From positions 1-64,000 of the forward strand of contig NZ_JAFJSY010000029.1 in the NCBI RefSeq assembly GCF_019857225.1: a stretch of DNA of 64,000 bases. The letters are read 5' to 3'. Position 1 is the stretch's first letter. Every line of letters begins with the position of its first letter. The position numbers and the translations under genes are program-made. The DNA comes from Streptomyces plumbidurans. Its GTDB lineage: Bacteria > Actinomycetota > Actinomycetes > Streptomycetales > Streptomycetaceae. Below the pieces are notes generated by a model that saw only the letters and a program-made list of their open reading frames with translations, searched no databases and was not told the origin of the DNA. This document shows, one piece after another, positions 16,805 through 25,304 of the stretch.

Positions 16805-18094
16805 GTGTTGCGTCCGTTTCCCCTCAGGGGGTGCAGGGTTCCCCGACTGCGCAGCACCGCCGCGGTGTTCAGCACCCTGTCCGCCGTCGCCGCGACCTCG
16901 CTGGTGACCGGGCCGTCGGTGGCCGAGCCGTTCTCGGCGGTGCCGTGTGCGCTGCAGCGCACCACGGCCCATCACTCCGAGGGCCTCGACACCTGGAACG
17001 CCGCCTATCCGCGGCCGGCCCGCGCGCTGAACGCCGTGATGATCTTCCTGTCCTTCCCGGACTCCGCCCCGCGGACGAAGCCCGCCGAGCTGGCAGCCGA
17101 CCACTTCCCGGCCACCAGCCGCTTCTTCGAGCGTGCCTCGTACGGCAGGTTCACCCTGCACCCGCACCCGCTGGGGCGCTGGATCCGGATGCCGCGTCCG
17201 TCGACGTCGTACGCCATACAGCGCGACTGGAGCCCGCGCAGCCGTGCCGCGTATCTGCGCGACGCGCTCGCCGTCGCCGACCCGCAGGTCGACTTCTCCC
17301 GCTACGACATCGTCTACTTCGTGGCCGACCCGGACGCACCCGGGGTGGACTCGGACGCGACGAAGGTCGTCAATCTGGACACCCCGCTGCGGGCCGACGG
17401 CACCGATGTCCGCCGTATCGTCACCGTCTTCGAGAAGCACCCGCCGGACCGGCTGGTGCTGGCGCACGAGACCGGGCACGTCTTCGACCTGCCGGACCTG
17501 TACCACCGGCCGCCCGACGACGGGAAGGGGGACTGGGACACCTATGTCGGCGACTGGGATCTGATGGGCAGTCAGTTCGGGCTGTCGCCGGATCTGTTCG
17601 GCTGGCACAAGTGGAAGCTGGGGTGGCTGGATCCGCGGCAGGTGGTGTGTGTACGGGAGTCGGGGGTCACGCGGCTGACGCTGGAGCCGCTGGAGGCCGG
17701 GCCGCCGTCACCGGTGACGGGCGCGGCAGGGCCGCCGGCCATCGGGATCGGGCAGGGAGTGAAGCTCGCGGTGGTGCGGACCGGCCCCGACAGCGTGCTC
17801 GCCTTCGAGGCGCGCGCCCCACTCGGCAACGACACGTCGACCTGCCGTTCGGGCATCCTCGTCTACCGCGTCAAGAGCACCTCCCAGTCCGGCGCGGGCC
17901 CCGTCCAGGTCCTGGACGCCCACCCCCGCACCGAGGCCTGCTGGGAAAACTCCGTCTACCCACCCCTCGCAGACGCCCCGGTCGCCCTGGGCGAGACCTT
18001 CACGATCCCGGATGAAGGAATCCGCGTACAGGTGGAGAGCCGTACGGCAACGGGTTCGTGGAACGTGAAGATCACGGCGGGGTTGTCGGCCTGA
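16805..18094 (+). CDS. Secreted M6-type metalloprotease domain protein
   Basis: 429-residue exported zinc protease. The basic N-terminus, hydrophobic stretch around residues 18-36 and ATSLVTGPSVAEP suggest a signal peptide. The zinc site HETGH (His221, Glu222, His225) with following DLPDLY is intact, and GDWDLMGSQFG looks like the Met-turn region, as in immune-inhibitor-A-like M6 peptidases. The C-terminal third is beta-rich and contains cysteine pairs. The start is GTG with GGAGG about 8 bp upstream. The gene is monocistronic, divergent from cdgA and followed by repeat-rich DNA. Its target is unknown. Confidence 0.8.
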   Translation: MLRPFPLRGCRVPRLRSTAAVFSTLSAVAATSLVTGPSVAEPFSAVPCALQRTTAHHSEGLDTWNAAYPRPARALNAVMIFLSFPDSAPRTKPAELAADHFPATSRFFERASYGRFTLHPHPLGRWIRMPRPSTSYAIQRDWSPRSRAAYLRDALAVADPQVDFSRYDIVYFVADPDAPGVDSDATKVVNLDTPLRADGTDVRRIVTVFEKHPPDRLVLAHETGHVFDLPDLYHRPPDDGKGDWDTYVGDWDLMGSQFGLSPDLFGWHKWKLGWLDPRQVVCVRESGVTRLTLEPLEAGPPSPVTGAAGPPAIGIGQGVKLAVVRTGPDSVLAFEARAPLGNDTSTCRSGILVYRVKSTSQSGAGPVQVLDAHPRTEACWENSVYPPLADAPVALGETFTIPDEGIRVQVESRTATGSWNVKITAGLSA

Positions 18095-18851
18095 GCGGCC
18101 AGTCCCTGGGGATTGCCGTGCGGTGCGGGTGGGGTGCGGCTGCGGTCGAGGGTGGGGAGCGCGGGCGCCGGGGTGGGTGCCGTGACCGACGCCGGGGCGA
18201 CCCCCGCTGGGGGTGTGGATGGCGATGCCATCACGGCGGGCGGGCGGGCGTGCGGGCGGAGTCGTGCAGACCGGCTTGAGCGGCCCGGCCACCTCGGCAA
18301 CGGCGTGGCGTTGCAGGTGCCGACGTCGAGAGTGGGGTGCCGGGTATAACGCCGGGGGTTGCGTGGCGAAGCCGCCACGGCGGGCGGCCGCCCCGGCGAA
18401 GATCGGTCTGGGCGGCGCAGCCTCTGGGCAATTGCGCGGGGTTGCGGCCGCAGGCGGGTGCGCGGGCGCCGGGGTGGGTGCCGTGACCGACGCCGGGGTG
18501 ACCGTCGCTTGGGTGTGCGTGGCGATGCCATCGCGGCGGGCGGCCGCTGCCGCGGAGTTCGGCCTGAGCGACCCGGCGCCTAGGCCGTGGCGCGGCGTTG
18601 CGGGCTGCGGGCGCCGCGAGGGCGGTGCCGTACATGACGCCGGGGGCGACCCCCGCAGGGGGCCTGGGTGGCGCAGCCCCTGGGCGATGCCGATGCGCTG
18701 CGGCGGGCGGCGCCCTTACCCGCGCCGGGGGACGGCAGTCGCAGGGGGGTGTGGGTGGCGGAGCCCCCACCGTGCGCGACGCAGTCGCGCAGAGACGACG
18801 ATGGCGAGGCCGGTTCGCGCTTTCCGCGAACATGCCTCGCCATCGACAACG
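18095..18851. repeat. Diverged GC-rich tandem repeats between the protease gene and tRNA-Lys
   Basis: 757 bp without a convincing gene. A 39-bp word beginning gcgcgggcgccggggtgggt occurs identically at 18159 and 18460, and ggcgatgccatc with following cggcgggcgg recurs at the same 301-bp distance. Weaker copies lie between (about 18333 and 18618), so the basic period is about 150 bp. Long open frames on both strands here are repeat artefacts. The block abuts the 3' side of the second tRNA-Lys. Confidence 0.75.
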
Positions 18852-18925
18852 TGCGCCGCCAGGGACTCGAACCCCGGACCCGCTGATTAAGAGTCAGCTG
18901 CTCTAACCAACTGAGCTAGCGGCGC
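18852..18925 (-). tRNA. tRNA-Lys(CTT), normal T-arm, no encoded CCA
   Basis: Minus-strand cloverleaf with acceptor GCGCCGC/GCGGCGC, anticodon loop CTCTTAA (CUU) and T-arm CGGGG-TTCGAGT-CCCTG with the normal G53-C61 pair. The bases after the discriminator are not CCA. Its 5' ten bases overlap the end of the upstream coding sequence on the same strand. It is probably the functional lysine-CUU gene of the two copies in this window. Confidence 0.93.
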
Positions 18926-19509
18926 CTGCTGACGTCGTAGACCTTAGCATCCTGATCGGCCGGGGGAAAAATCGATATGCGCACCGCCGAGCGGGCCGCG
19001 CGGACGGCTGCCCAGATCAGGATCTCGGGGCCCGGGAGCCAGGGGTGGCGGGTGTCGGGGGCGACGAGCCAGCGGGAGTCGCCGGAGGCCGGGGGGTCGG
19101 TCGAGAGCAGGGCCGGGACGGTCACCGCGTCGCCGTTGCCGTGGCACAGCAGCGGCGGGATCGCGGCCGTACGACTCACCTCCTCCCAGCGCAGCAGCGA
19201 GGGCAGCCGCTGGGCCGTGCCGGGCGCGGCGAACAGCAGCATCCGGCCACGGAACGCCGCCACCGGGCCCGAGCCCGGCCCCTCGTCCCACAACTGGTCG
19301 ACCATGCGGCGGCCGAATACCCCGGGGACGCTGACGACGTCGAACGCGGAACCGCAGGGGAGCACCACCGGGGCATCCGGGCGCTCCCTCCAGAGGGTGA
19401 GCGTGGAGCGGGGATACGTTCCCGCCGAGGCGAGCCAGGCGGCTCCGTCGGCGGTGACCCCGCTGACGTCGAAGCGGTCGGCGAAGGGCTCGTTCCGTGT
19501 GCGGCTCAT
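18916..19509 (-). CDS. Prim-Pol-like (bifunctional DNA primase/polymerase N-terminal type) protein, probably inactive
   Basis: 197 residues resembling Streptomyces proteins annotated as bifunctional DNA primase/polymerase: AAWLASAGTYPRSTLTLW, VVLPCGSAFDVVSVPGVFGRRMVDQLW, FRGRMLLFAAPGTAQRLPSLLRWEE, and PPLLCHGNGDAVTVPALL. The acidic DxD expected of an active primase-polymerase is not seen; only FDVV remains, so catalysis is doubtful. The stop codon TAG is inside the 5' end of the tRNA-Lys gene, giving a 10-bp overlap on the same strand. It lies downstream of the helicase-nuclease operon, but no link is proven. Confidence 0.65.
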   Translation of the reverse strand: MSRTRNEPFADRFDVSGVTADGAAWLASAGTYPRSTLTLWRERPDAPVVLPCGSAFDVVSVPGVFGRRMVDQLWDEGPGSGPVAAFRGRMLLFAAPGTAQRLPSLLRWEEVSRTAAIPPLLCHGNGDAVTVPALLSTDPPASGDSRWLVAPDTRHPWLPGPEILIWAAVRAARSAVRISIFPPADQDAKVYDVSRRR

Positions 19510-19630
19510 GGCGACTACATCTACCGGCAGTGAACGTACCGTTTCGAGGAGTTGCGGGAAATCGGGACAGATATATGCGGCGAGGAGTATCTTGCTCGCC
19601 TGGCATATGCCAATGCGAAGCGGCCCGTGT

Positions 19631-19996
19631 TCACACCGGGTCCGGCGAGCCCGGCCCCTCGGCCCCGCTCATCAGGTCCCGGCCGAACTCCACCATCTTC
19701 TTGGCATAGTCCTCGGTCCACTCGGCCCGTTCCGCGATGTCCGCGGCCGTCAGCCGGTCGAACCGCCGCGGGTCCGCCAGCTGCGCGGCCGCCACCGCCT
19801 GGAACTCCACCGCGCGGTCCGCCGCGGCGCGGAACGCGTGCGTCAGCTCCGTCGCGCGGTCCAGCAGCGCCCGTGGATCGTCGATCGACTCCAGATCGAA
19901 GAAGTGCTCCGGGTCGGAGGCCGCCGCCGCGGGCTCGAAGAGCAGGGGCGCGGGGCGTAGCCGCGGTTCGTTCCGACGCGGCGTGGGCTCCGCCAT
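19631..19996 (-). CDS. Conserved hypothetical protein (actinobacterial)
   Basis: 121 residues, not recognised as a named family. The sequence is helical and charged (DDPRALLDRATELTHAFRAAADRAVEFQAVAAAQLADPRRFDRLTAADIAERAEWTEDYAKKMVEFGRD when read across its middle in pieces), with no signal peptide or membrane segment. The ITAADIAERA-like stretch suggests a small DNA- or protein-binding helical bundle. An AGGAGGAG ribosome site lies just before the ATG. It lies 109 bp downstream of the helicase gene on the same strand and may belong to that transcription unit. Confidence 0.6.
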   Translation of the reverse strand: MAEPTPRRNEPRLRPAPLLFEPAAAASDPEHFFDLESIDDPRALLDRATELTHAFRAAADRAVEFQAVAAAQLADPRRFDRLTAADIAERAEWTEDYAKKMVEFGRDLMSGAEGPGSPDPV

Positions 19997-20105
19997 GTCT
20001 TCTCCTCCTCATACGTCGCGCACGACCCGTCCCAGAAACGGGCCACCGTCCATTGTCCCGCGCCCGCGCAAGTGGGCCTGCGGCGTCCCCGGGAGCACCT
20101 GCTTC

Positions 20106-21443
20106 TCAAGGCCGCCAGGACACCCGGTGTTCCCGGAGGCGGGCGAGTACCGCGTGGTTGGCCTCCCAGCCGTCCGGGAACTTCACCAGCGTTCCCAGCT
20201 GGACCGGCTCCGTCGACGGATAGTCGTCGAGGAGTTCGCTCACCCCCGCGCGGCAGACCACGATGCAGGCGTGCCGGTGGCGGGAGGTGAGCACGCACAG
20301 GCGGCCTGTCTCCAGGTGGAAGGCGGTGGCGTCGGGGCGGCCGGACAGCGGGTGCAGGACGACCGTGACGTCGTACTCGCGGCCCTGCAGACGGTTGGCC
20401 GTGTCGACCGTGACCTCCGTGACGCCCAGCTCCGCGAGCGCCGCCCGCACCGCTGCGGCCTGGTCGCGGTGGGCCGTGCCGACAGCGATCCGGTCGGGCG
20501 TCAGCGGCCGCGGCTCCCCGGGCGCCCGCTCCGACGTCGCCACCCCCTCCCGGTCCAGCAGTCTCCGTACGATCGCCGCCACCGCCCGCACCGCCTCTGG
20601 ATCCGTCCGCGGCGTGTGCCGCGCGGGCAGCTCCAGCAGGCCCCAGCCGGACTGCGCGGCCTCGTCGATGACCCGGTCGGGACCGGAGCCGTCGGACGGG
20701 ACGGCGAAGGCAAGGCCGCGGTCGCCGTGACCGGTGCCGCTGCGGAAGGGCGTGAACGGGTAGAAGGCGTCCGAGACCAGCGGGGCCGCGGAGGCGGGCA
20801 GCCGCCAGGACACCGGGAGGCGGTGCTGCGGCAGCTCGGGGTTGTGGGCCAGAAGGGTGGTCACGGCCGAGGCCGAGGGGTCGTACGACAGCCCCGCCCA
20901 CTGCTCGCTGCCCACGATCGAGAACGGGTCGAGCTGACCCGGGTCGCCCACGAACAGGGCCCGCTCGAACAGCCCGGCCACGGTGAGCAGCGAGTCCGAG
21001 CGCATCTGGTACGCCTCGTCGACGATCGCGTGCCGCCACGGCTCGTCGACCTTCACATGCGCCCACTTCGCGGCCGTGGAGACGACGACCGGCAGACCCG
21101 TCAGCTCGCCCGCCTTCGCCGCCTTGCGGACGTTCGGCAGGTCGTCGAGCGCCTTGTCGTACGGGTCGGCGTCACTGCTGTGCAGCCGGCCCACCGGCAG
21201 CTGGGGGCTCTTCTCCGCGAGGCGCTGGACGAGGTCGTCGACCTGTGCGTTCGTCTGCGCGACGACCATCAACGGGCGGCCCGCGTCGGCCAGTTCGAGC
21301 GCCGCCCGCACGACCAGCGTGGACTTGCCGGCGCCCGGCGGGGAGTCGACGACGACGCCGCGGTGGGTGCTGTGCAGCGTGTCGGCGAGGATCGCGTCGG
21401 TGGCCTCGGCGGCCGCGGCAGCGGGGTCGAACACGGTGGTCAC
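20106..21443 (-). CDS. UPF1/Dna2-like SF1 helicase (third gene of split nuclease-helicase operon)
   Basis: 445-residue ATP-dependent helicase core. Motifs in order: Walker A SPPGAGKST (34-42), motif Ia VAQTNAQVDDL (61-71), Walker B IVDEAYQM (about 140-147), motif III GDPGQLDP (166-173), motif IV VSWRLP (211-216), motif V VDTANRLQGREYDVTVV and motif VI TSRHRHACIVV. The QGREYDVTVV form is typical of UPF1/Dna2-type (SF1B) helicases. At this length it has only the two RecA-like domains; the beta-barrel and nuclease parts of a Dna2 protein are absent but may be supplied by the two upstream genes. It overlaps the preceding gene by 4 bp, so it should be co-translated. Confidence 0.85.
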   Translation of the reverse strand: MTTVFDPAAAAAEATDAILADTLHSTHRGVVVDSPPGAGKSTLVVRAALELADAGRPLMVVAQTNAQVDDLVQRLAEKSPQLPVGRLHSSDADPYDKALDDLPNVRKAAKAGELTGLPVVVSTAAKWAHVKVDEPWRHAIVDEAYQMRSDSLLTVAGLFERALFVGDPGQLDPFSIVGSEQWAGLSYDPSASAVTTLLAHNPELPQHRLPVSWRLPASAAPLVSDAFYPFTPFRSGTGHGDRGLAFAVPSDGSGPDRVIDEAAQSGWGLLELPARHTPRTDPEAVRAVAAIVRRLLDREGVATSERAPGEPRPLTPDRIAVGTAHRDQAAAVRAALAELGVTEVTVDTANRLQGREYDVTVVLHPLSGRPDATAFHLETGRLCVLTSRHRHACIVVCRAGVSELLDDYPSTEPVQLGTLVKFPDGWEANHAVLARLREHRVSWRP

Positions 21444-23029
21444 AGGACGTCCTCCGCGGTCAGGGGATCGGCGGCCTCGGTTACGGCCTCACCGGGCGGC
21501 CCGCCGTGGGTCCACGGTGTCGCCTCCGGGTCGGGCAGCTTCGGACCGCCCCGCTGCTCGTGCTCGAACGTCGTGAAGCACAGCAGATCCCCCTTCTCGG
21601 GGACCGAGCCGGCCTCGGGCACCTTGCCGCGGCCCATCTTGTCGACGATGCGCAGGACGAGCAGATCGTCCGCCTCCCGCCCGACGAACTCCGCCGCCTG
21701 CGGCTTGCCGCCCAGCGAGCGGTACACCTTGGCGCGCTCGCCCAGGTGCGGCCGGTCCTCCGTCCGTACGGTGACCAGCGGGCGCGGGCTCGGCCGCTTG
21801 CCCTCGCTGTACGCCATGACGACGTCCGTCACCTCCCCGGCGAACGCCTCCCCGGACAGCCGCCGCGCCGCCATCACCAGCGGGTCGTCCAGCGCCTCCT
21901 GGGCCTCCAGCCGGGCCTGCTCGCGCTCGCGCGCGGCGAGCTTCCCGGCCGCCGTGACGGCGTCGTCGCGGCGCGGCTGCGGGGGCTCGCCCGCGGCGAT
22001 CCGGTCGCGCTGGCCGGTGAACGACCAGCGGTCGCGCGTCCACCGCTCCTCGACGTGCGCCCCCTCGGGCAGCGCACGCAGCAGATCCAGGCCCCGCCAG
22101 ACCTTCTCCCAGGTGGGCAGGGTGCGGCTGAGCACCAGCTCGCGGATCTCCCGCTCGGCGGCGGTGAGTTCACCGAGCCGGGTGTCCGCCTCCAGACCGT
22201 CCTGGGCGGCGGCCAGGGCGGTGCGGGCGCGGTCGTGGCGCTCGATGGCGGGGGCGAGCAGCTTGTTGTCGAAGGCCGGGTCGGTCGCCGGTCCCGCGGG
22301 CGGGCACACCAACTGGCCGTGCGCGTCCCGCGCCAGCTCGGCCGCGAGGGCCGCCTCCGCGCCGGAAACCCCCTCCGGTGCGTCGATCCAGGCGAGCAGC
22401 GCCCCGAGGTGCTGGTCCTCCAGGGAGGACTGCCCGGTCGCCCAGTGCCGGGCCAGGACGTCCGTCGCCGCCAGCAGCAGCGAGGAGCCGGGCACCCGGG
22501 CGCGCTCCCCGAAGTGCGTCAGCCAGCGGCCGAGCAGCGGCACGCGCGGGGGTGCGGGATACGGCGTCTCCGGGTCCTGCTCCGCCGTACGCCGAAAGCG
22601 CATGGAGCGGCCCAGCAGCCGTACGAAGTCGATGCCCGCGCGGCTCGGCACGATCAACTGCGGGGCGTCCGCGCACAGTTCGACCTCGACCTTGACCCGC
22701 TTGCCGGTCTCCGGGTCGGTCTCGGTGCGCTCCGCGGCCTCCACCTCGGCTCCGTACGCCTCCACGTACGGCAGGACGACGTCGGCCAGTTCGGCCAGGA
22801 ACGCGAATCTGAGGTCGCGGTCGCGCGGCTGCGGCACGGCCAGCAGGCGCGGGGCGTCGCGGTCGGTGCCCACCAGCGCGCCGAGCGGGGCACCGGCCTC
22901 GCCCGCGGTGGTCAGCGGCACGAAGACGAGGGGCCGCTGCGACAGGTGGCGGTGGCGGACCGTGGCGGCCGGCTGGGCGTGGCCGGTGCGGACGGCCTCG
23001 AGACGGGCGAGGGTGGAGATCAGCGACAC
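21440..23029 (-). CDS. Unrecognised 529-residue partner of the helicase and nuclease
   Basis: I do not recognise a domain. The N-terminal third is a mixed alpha/beta region (PLVFVPLTTAGEAGAPLGAL, FAFLAELADVVLPYVEAYG). A long helical, probably coiled-coil centre follows (about residues 260-390, rich in Ala, Arg and Glu). The C-terminal part looks like strands (RPLVTVRTEDRPHLGERAK, AAEFVGREADDLLVLRIVDK, KGDLLCFTTFEHEQRGG). That last region could be the beta-barrel that UPF1/Dna2 helicases normally insert next to domain 1A; this is inference only. It is wedged between the nuclease (10-bp overlap) and the helicase (4-bp overlap), strong evidence that the three act together. Confidence 0.7.
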   Translation of the reverse strand: MSLISTLARLEAVRTGHAQPAATVRHRHLSQRPLVFVPLTTAGEAGAPLGALVGTDRDAPRLLAVPQPRDRDLRFAFLAELADVVLPYVEAYGAEVEAAERTETDPETGKRVKVEVELCADAPQLIVPSRAGIDFVRLLGRSMRFRRTAEQDPETPYPAPPRVPLLGRWLTHFGERARVPGSSLLLAATDVLARHWATGQSSLEDQHLGALLAWIDAPEGVSGAEAALAAELARDAHGQLVCPPAGPATDPAFDNKLLAPAIERHDRARTALAAAQDGLEADTRLGELTAAEREIRELVLSRTLPTWEKVWRGLDLLRALPEGAHVEERWTRDRWSFTGQRDRIAAGEPPQPRRDDAVTAAGKLAAREREQARLEAQEALDDPLVMAARRLSGEAFAGEVTDVVMAYSEGKRPSPRPLVTVRTEDRPHLGERAKVYRSLGGKPQAAEFVGREADDLLVLRIVDKMGRGKVPEAGSVPEKGDLLCFTTFEHEQRGGPKLPDPEATPWTHGGPPGEAVTEAADPLTAEDVL

Positions 23030-24288
23030 GGTGCGGCCTCCTCACCGGAGGACGCGGCCGGGTGCGGGGCCGCCGCGACGGGCCGGTGCCGGACGGCCGC
23101 CAGGGCCTCCTCCCGCAGCCGGGCCGCCCTGCGCAGCGCCGCGACCGCCGGGTCGTCCGGGTCCCCGTCGGTGCCCTCGGCCGCCGCCAGGACCTCGTCG
23201 ACCGTGGTCAGACCGCCCAGCTCGGCGCGGACCGGGCGGCCCAGGGAGGTCACCGCCCCGGCCGCGCGGGACCGTTCGCGGCAGTGGAAGGCCAGCTCGC
23301 AGGCGGACAGGCACTCCGGCGCGTACGTCGCGGGGACCGACTCGACGGCCGCGGTCAGCTCCGCCGCGGGCAGCTCGGGGGAGAAGCAGACGCCCTCGGG
23401 GAGGGTGTCGGCGATGTCCTCGATCCGGGTCAGCCGCGTCAGCTGCCGGTCGGTGACCGCGCGCTGCTTGCGCACGTCGACGGCGGACGCGGTGGGCACG
23501 TTGGAGAAGTCCTTGGGGCACACGAGCAGGATGCGGTGCCGCACCTCGGGGGCCGGATCGAGGCGGGCCGCCACCCGCTCCAGGGCCAGCACATAGACGG
23601 CGGCCTGGCGCGCGGCCGCGCCCACCTTCGCCGGGTCCGCGGAGCCGTCCAGCATCGGGAAGGACTTGATCTCGACGACCGTCCAGCCGCCGTCGGGGTG
23701 CACGACCACGGCGTCCGGCTCCAGGAACGCGGGGGAGCCGGCCACCTCGAGCGCGAGCATCGGGTGGTCGAGCAGGGTCCAGGTGCCCGGGGCGGCGGCG
23801 GCCTCGCGCAGGGCGAGCGCCGTGCGCGCCGCACGTCCCTCGGGGCCGGTCGCGGCGAGGTCGGGCACCTGTGCCGGTGCCGCCGGGTCCGCGCGCGGAT
23901 CGAGCTTCTCGCGCACCAGCCGCAGCAGCTCCGCGCCGCCGTCCGCCTTCACCTTCGCCTCGAACGCGTTGCCCCGCATGAAGGCGAACTGCGACTGCCC
24001 GAAGACCGAGGGGGAGCCCAGCGCGTCCGCCAGCGTCGCCTTGTCCACCCCGGCGCCGTCCAGGATCGCGCGCCGTCTGCAGCCCGGGTTGGCGGCGAGC
24101 GCCGCGAGGGCGCGCGCGTCCAGTGCCTTGGCGGGTACGTCCGGACCGCGCAGCTCAGCGAGCCGCTGCCGCAGCGCCTTCCCCGGCGTCCGTGGGAGAG
24201 GCACTCGGCTCTGCTCCGGATCCGGTCCGGGACTCGCGCTGCCGTGGAAATCGCTCACCCGCGGAAGTCTGGCATCCGCCACTGACAA
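23020..24288 (-). CDS. Fe-S-cluster RecB/Cas4/Dna2-type nuclease
   Basis: 422 residues. The PD-(D/E)XK core is clear: RGNAFEAKV (motif I, about 105-113), Asp192 in EPDAVVV, Glu207 and Lys209 in VVEIKSF, and RQAAVYVLAL with Gln228 and Tyr232 forming the QxxxY motif of RecB nucleases. Four cysteines frame the domain: Cys70 (NPGCRRR) and Cys326, Cys330, Cys336 (PECLSACELAFHCRE), the N-terminal-plus-C-terminal arrangement that binds 4Fe-4S in AddB, Cas4 and Dna2. The start is unclear: TTG at 24288, or GTG at 24282 or 24258; any of these overlaps the upstream PAP2 gene by about 100 bp or more. First gene of the three-gene helicase-nuclease operon. Confidence 0.83.
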   Translation of the reverse strand: MSVADARLPRVSDFHGSASPGPDPEQSRVPLPRTPGKALRQRLAELRGPDVPAKALDARALAALAANPGCRRRAILDGAGVDKATLADALGSPSVFGQSQFAFMRGNAFEAKVKADGGAELLRLVREKLDPRADPAAPAQVPDLAATGPEGRAARTALALREAAAAPGTWTLLDHPMLALEVAGSPAFLEPDAVVVHPDGGWTVVEIKSFPMLDGSADPAKVGAAARQAAVYVLALERVAARLDPAPEVRHRILLVCPKDFSNVPTASAVDVRKQRAVTDRQLTRLTRIEDIADTLPEGVCFSPELPAAELTAAVESVPATYAPECLSACELAFHCRERSRAAGAVTSLGRPVRAELGGLTTVDEVLAAAEGTDGDPDDPAVAALRRAARLREEALAAVRHRPVAAAPHPAASSGEEAAPCR

Positions 24289-25099
24289 TTGAGGAACCTG
24301 CGGCCTGGGAGGCGCCGGCGCCCAGGGAGATCTGCTCCCTGATCCGGTCCGCGCCCCGCATCATGTACGGCGTCAGGAACAGGCCGACGCCCATGACCGC
24401 CGCGCCCGCGACCGCGTCGAGGAAGTAGTGGTTGGCGGTGCCCATGACCACGATCGTGGTCAGCAGCGGATAGGCGACGGCGGCCACCTTGGCCGTACGC
24501 GTCCTGCCGTACCGCCACAGCATGACGCCGCACCACAGCGCCCAGCCCACGTGCAGGCTCGGCATGGCCGCGTACTGGTTGGTCATACCGCCGAGACCCT
24601 TCGGGGCGCTGGCCGCACCGCCCCACCAGCCGTACGAGCTGTACTGCGCCATGGTGTCCACGAACCCGTGGCCGGCCGAGAGCAGGCGCGGCGGGCAGGT
24701 CGGCAGCAGGGTGAAGCCGATCAGGCCGATGAAGGTGGACGTCATCAGCCAGGTGCGCGCGGCGCGGTAGTGCATGGCACGCGACCTGAACAGCCAGATC
24801 AGGATCGCGGGCGTGACCAGGTAGTGCAGCGAGGCGTACCAGAAGTCGGCCGGGACGCCGAGCCAGGTCTCGCGCGTGAAAAGGCGGTTGAGGGGATGCT
24901 CCGCGTTGATGTGCAGCCACTTCTCGATCCGCAGGATCACCAGACCGTGGTCCACGGCTCCGTGGGTGTCGCCGCGCACGAGGAGGCGTCCTGCCGAGTA
25001 GCAGCCGTACACCAGCAGGATCAGCGGCACCTCGGTCCACCAGCGCGGGCGGGTCCGCGGGGCTGCTGCCTCGATGCCTGGTGTCTCGGTCTTCGGCAT
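24155..25099 (-). CDS. PAP2-family membrane phosphatase (inositol-phosphoceramide-synthase-like)
   Basis: 314-residue integral membrane protein with about six hydrophobic segments (VPLILLVYGCYSAGRLLV, YLVTPAILIWLF, TFIGLIGFTLLP and others). The PAP2 catalytic motifs are AAMPSLHVGWAL and ANHYFLDAVAG. The sequence style matches the PAP2_3 group (AUR1-like). It would dephosphorylate a lipid phosphate or transfer a head group at the outer membrane face. The last 50 residues are low-complexity and hydrophilic and are encoded where the nuclease gene overlaps on the same strand in another frame. Confidence 0.83.
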   Translation of the reverse strand: MPKTETPGIEAAAPRTRPRWWTEVPLILLVYGCYSAGRLLVRGDTHGAVDHGLVILRIEKWLHINAEHPLNRLFTRETWLGVPADFWYASLHYLVTPAILIWLFRSRAMHYRAARTWLMTSTFIGLIGFTLLPTCPPRLLSAGHGFVDTMAQYSSYGWWGGAASAPKGLGGMTNQYAAMPSLHVGWALWCGVMLWRYGRTRTAKVAAVAYPLLTTIVVMGTANHYFLDAVAGAAVMGVGLFLTPYMMRGADRIREQISLGAGASQAAGSSIVSGGCQTSAGERFPRQRESRTGSGAEPSASPTDAGEGAAAAAR

Positions 25100-25304
25100 C
25101 CGATCGCCTCCCCCTTCGTTCTCGAACCGCCCGCTGATGAGCCGGGTCGTGTCACTTTACGGCGTACGTACGCGCCCGCTTCGGGCGCCCCCGGCCCTCA
25201 AAGACGCAGAGATCGCCCCCCGGGTTGCCCGCCGGGCCGGGGTCCAGGGTGCGCGATGATGGAGGGGTTCCGCTTGTCGTTTGTTCCGGAAGGGCTTCCT
25301 CCTC

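Noticed and set aside
18213..18890. Plus- and minus-strand frames of about 200 residues in the GC-rich repeat zone
   Set aside because: Low-complexity Gly/Arg/Ala products created by the repeats, no ribosome site and no family.
19737..23456. A 1239-residue plus-strand frame opposite the helicase operon
   Set aside because: Antisense artefact of high GC; the minus strand carries recognisable motifs in three genes.
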